DNA of 64,000 nucleotides, taken from the NCBI RefSeq assembly GCF_000012865.1, contig NC_007503.1, positions 1,178,001-1,242,000 of the forward strand. Direction: 5' to 3'. The position numbers and the translations under genes were made by a program. Positions 61,949 to 64,000 of this stretch are shown piece after piece. The DNA is from Carboxydothermus hydrogenoformans Z-2901 (GTDB lineage Bacteria > Bacillota > Z-2901 > Carboxydothermales > Carboxydothermaceae). Position 1 is the stretch's first letter; each line of letters opens with the position of its first letter. The notes below the pieces were generated by a model, which ran no database searches, was not told the origin of the DNA, and saw only the letters and a program-made list of their open reading frames with translations.

Positions 61949-63945
61949 TATTCTGCCTCCTTAGCTAAGCTTGGTCCACCTATAACTCTGGGCCCCATCT
62001 CCGCCCCTTTACCCGGCCAGAGGGCAAAAACAGTACCAAAAATGAGGAAATATCCGCCAATCCAAATCCAGGCAATTAAAGGATTGACTTTAATTTTAAA
62101 AATCGCCGTATCCTGATTTTCCCAGCCGGCTAAAACCACATACAGGTCTTCCTTTAATGAACCTTTTATTGCCACCTCACTGGTGGGGTTTGGTTCATTA
62201 GGATAAAAGTTTTTGGAAGGAACAAGACGGGTAAGGTACTTGCCGTCTTGATAGACATCAATATCGGCAACTACGGCATCAACATTGTTCATTCGTACCT
62301 CTCTTAACCCTTTAAATTCAATAGTATAATTTTTAATTGTAACTTTTTCATTAGTTGTTAAAGTTACATTTTTTTCAATATCATACAGGGACGAGCCGGT
62401 AATACCAATGGCAATCAAGACTAAACCAATATGAATGATATAACCGCCGTATCTTCTCCGGTTCTTTGCAAAAAGGTTTATTAAAGCCTTAACAAAATTT
62501 TCACCGGTAAGTTTAACCCTTGTCTTAACTCCTTTAAAAATTTCATATAAAGTGGCAAAAAGAACAAAGAAATTAATAAAATAGGAGGCCACCGCCCAGG
62601 GTTTTCTAACTCCTACGATAAGCAAGTAAATGATAACCACTAACGCTAAAAACAAGGGAACGGTAAAATTACGGAAGATACGCGAAACTGACGCTTTTCG
62701 CCAGGCAATTAACGGGCAAATTCCCATTAGCAAGATAAAAGCCAGGAATATCGGAACATTCACTGTATTGAAAAAAGGAGCACCTACTGTTACCTTTTCA
62801 CCGGTTAGCAGTTCAGAAAAAAGCGGAAAGGTTGTCCCCCAAAAAGTAGCAAAAGCTGCTCCTACTAATAGCAAGTTATTTAATAAAAAGCTACTTTCTT
62901 TTGAAATAATCGATTCAAATTCTTTTCCTTCCCGCAAGAAATTAAGACGATCAATTAAAAGGTATAAAGAGCCAACTAACGCCAACAACGTAAATACCAA
63001 AAAATAACGGCCCAAACTCTGGTCGGCAAAAGCATGAACCGAAGATAAAACTCCACTTCTTGTTAAAAACGTGCCAAATAAAGTCAAAACATAAGTTATG
63101 CTGATAAGAAAAATATTCCAGACTTTTAGCATATCTTTTCGTTCTTGGACCATTACTGAATGAAGAAAAGCACTTCCCGTAAGCCATGGCATGAAAGAAG
63201 CGTTTTCGACAGGGTCCCAGGCCCAATATCCTCCCCAGCCAAGCTCCACATAAGCCCATTCCATTCCGGTCAAATTTCCTAAACTTAAAAACAACCAGGC
63301 CAGTACCGTCCAGCGTCGGGTAACTTTAATCCATTCATCCCCTGGATATTTGGCAATCACCGCCGCCATGGCAAAAGCATAGGGTACAGCAAACCCTACA
63401 TAGCCCAAATAAACCGCTATGGGGTGAATTACCATTCCCGGATTTTGTAACAGGGGATTAAGGCCATTTCCTTCAACCGGAGGAGGATTCAAGATTACAA
63501 AAGGTTTGGATATAAAAGATAACACAAATAAGAAAAATAAGTTATTAATATTAAGAATCGTCAAGGCAATTGGTTTAATGCGAGGTACTGCGTTATTTAA
63601 AGCAATGGCCAAACTGTACAAACTCAATACCCAAGCCCATAATAAAAGGGAACCTTCATTTCCAGCCCATAACGCGGAAAAACGATAGAAAAGGGGCAAG
63701 TCCGAACTGGTATAATGAGCCACATATTGAATAGCAAACTGCCCGCTTAAAAGAAATATTTCCAGAATTACAATGGCAATGGTTGTATTTATAGCAATGG
63801 CAATTGATGCACCTTTTACACTCTCCGCTAAAATAGAATTGTTTGACCGTATGGCAATTATGCCGGCTACTACTGCATAAGCACTTAGTAAAAATCCTAA
63901 AACCAGTGCAAAACTTCCGACATTTGCTAAAAATAAGTTATCCAT
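61948..63945 (-). CDS. ccmF: cytochrome c heme lyase CcmF
   Basis: 665 residues with about 14 membrane helices. The WWD domain reads WGGYWAWDPVENASFMPWL near 237, and heme-ligand histidine regions are MVIHPIAVYLGYVGF near 175 and TRSGVLSSVHAFADQSLG near 303. ALWAGNEGSLLLWAW is near 90. CcmF attaches heme to CxxCH motifs outside the membrane with CcmH. ATG 63945 is chosen because AGGAGG lies eight bases upstream; an in-frame ATG at 63963 is inside that region. The last 55 bases of the window hold no further gene. Confidence 0.94.
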   Translation of the reverse strand: MDNLFLANVGSFALVLGFLLSAYAVVAGIIAIRSNNSILAESVKGASIAIAINTTIAIVILEIFLLSGQFAIQYVAHYTSSDLPLFYRFSALWAGNEGSLLLWAWVLSLYSLAIALNNAVPRIKPIALTILNINNLFFLFVLSFISKPFVILNPPPVEGNGLNPLLQNPGMVIHPIAVYLGYVGFAVPYAFAMAAVIAKYPGDEWIKVTRRWTVLAWLFLSLGNLTGMEWAYVELGWGGYWAWDPVENASFMPWLTGSAFLHSVMVQERKDMLKVWNIFLISITYVLTLFGTFLTRSGVLSSVHAFADQSLGRYFLVFTLLALVGSLYLLIDRLNFLREGKEFESIISKESSFLLNNLLLVGAAFATFWGTTFPLFSELLTGEKVTVGAPFFNTVNVPIFLAFILLMGICPLIAWRKASVSRIFRNFTVPLFLALVVIIYLLIVGVRKPWAVASYFINFFVLFATLYEIFKGVKTRVKLTGENFVKALINLFAKNRRRYGGYIIHIGLVLIAIGITGSSLYDIEKNVTLTTNEKVTIKNYTIEFKGLREVRMNNVDAVVADIDVYQDGKYLTRLVPSKNFYPNEPNPTSEVAIKGSLKEDLYVVLAGWENQDTAIFKIKVNPLIAWIWIGGYFLIFGTVFALWPGKGAEMGPRVIGGPSLAKEAE

Positions 63946-64000
63946 CTCGCCTGCCTCCTGCATTTATTGTTGTTTTTTTTCATATTTTGACGGACATTTC

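Overview
The window looks like chromosome of a thermophilic, anaerobic, low-to-mid GC Firmicute of the Carboxydothermus type. This is an inference from gene content: an AOR-type tungsten/molybdenum oxidoreductase, ETF plus an HdrD-like membrane iron-sulfur oxidoreductase, succinate dehydrogenase/fumarate reductase, System I (Ccm) cytochrome c maturation, Firmicute-style LexA, and frequent GTG/TTG starts. No IS element, phage gene or CRISPR array was seen, and no gene-free stretch exceeds 300 bases.

Layout. 1-1.7 kb: the end of a NhaD/ArsB permease and a hydratase-family gene. 2-8.3 kb: acyl-CoA dehydrogenase, CoA-transferase, etfB, etfA and an HdrD-like oxidoreductase, behind a sigma-54 promoter. 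8.6-20.8 kb: an accessory block with a creatinase-fold protein lacking the usual metal ligands, a MoaD-like carrier with an AOR, a degenerate hydantoinase-like/DUF917 pair encoded behind a sigma-54 activator, and, divergently, an intact NCS1 permease - DUF917 - hydantoinase - racemase operon with its own sigma-54 promoter. 21-31 kb: housekeeping and small-function genes (NUDIX, adk, methyltransferase, phosphorylase, a NERD-kinase fusion, tRNA-Trp, ddl, an ABC-class ATPase, pfkA). 31-36.7 kb: a second acd-cat-etfB-etfA cluster followed by thiolase, again behind a sigma-54 promoter. 36.8-41 kb: DUF523, radical SAM, a HAD phosphatase, an orphan PAS-sigma-54 activator and signal peptidase. 41-49.3 kb (minus strand): CcmH-like, FrhB-like, a TRAP dicarboxylate transporter with two binding proteins, and a CitA/DcuS-CitB/DcuR two-component system whose kinase carries an apparent frameshift. 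49.4-57 kb (minus): malic enzyme, SdhB/D/C/A, two-subunit fumarase and a sigma-54 activator with a sigma-54 promoter just downstream of it. 57.2 kb: lexA. 57.8-64 kb (minus): a ccm operon.

How the parts fit. Acyl-CoA dehydrogenases would pass electrons through ETF to the HdrD-like protein and the quinone pool. Dicarboxylates would enter by the TRAP system and be interconverted by fumarase, SDH/FRD and malic enzyme. The Ccm operon would mature the c-type cytochromes of such a respiratory chain. Five good -24/-12 promoters and three sigma-54 activators suggest that much of the catabolism here is sigma-54 controlled.

Main points for a second look: (1) near-perfect identity of the two etfBA copies inside more diverged clusters, a concerted-evolution signature; (2) the degenerate DUF917/hydantoinase pair co-transcribed with a sigma-54 activator, possibly a pseudoenzyme sensing module; (3) a ten-base A-tract frameshift in the dicarboxylate sensor kinase; (4) genes that seem to need ATT starts; (5) a NERD-kinase-membrane-ectodomain fusion.
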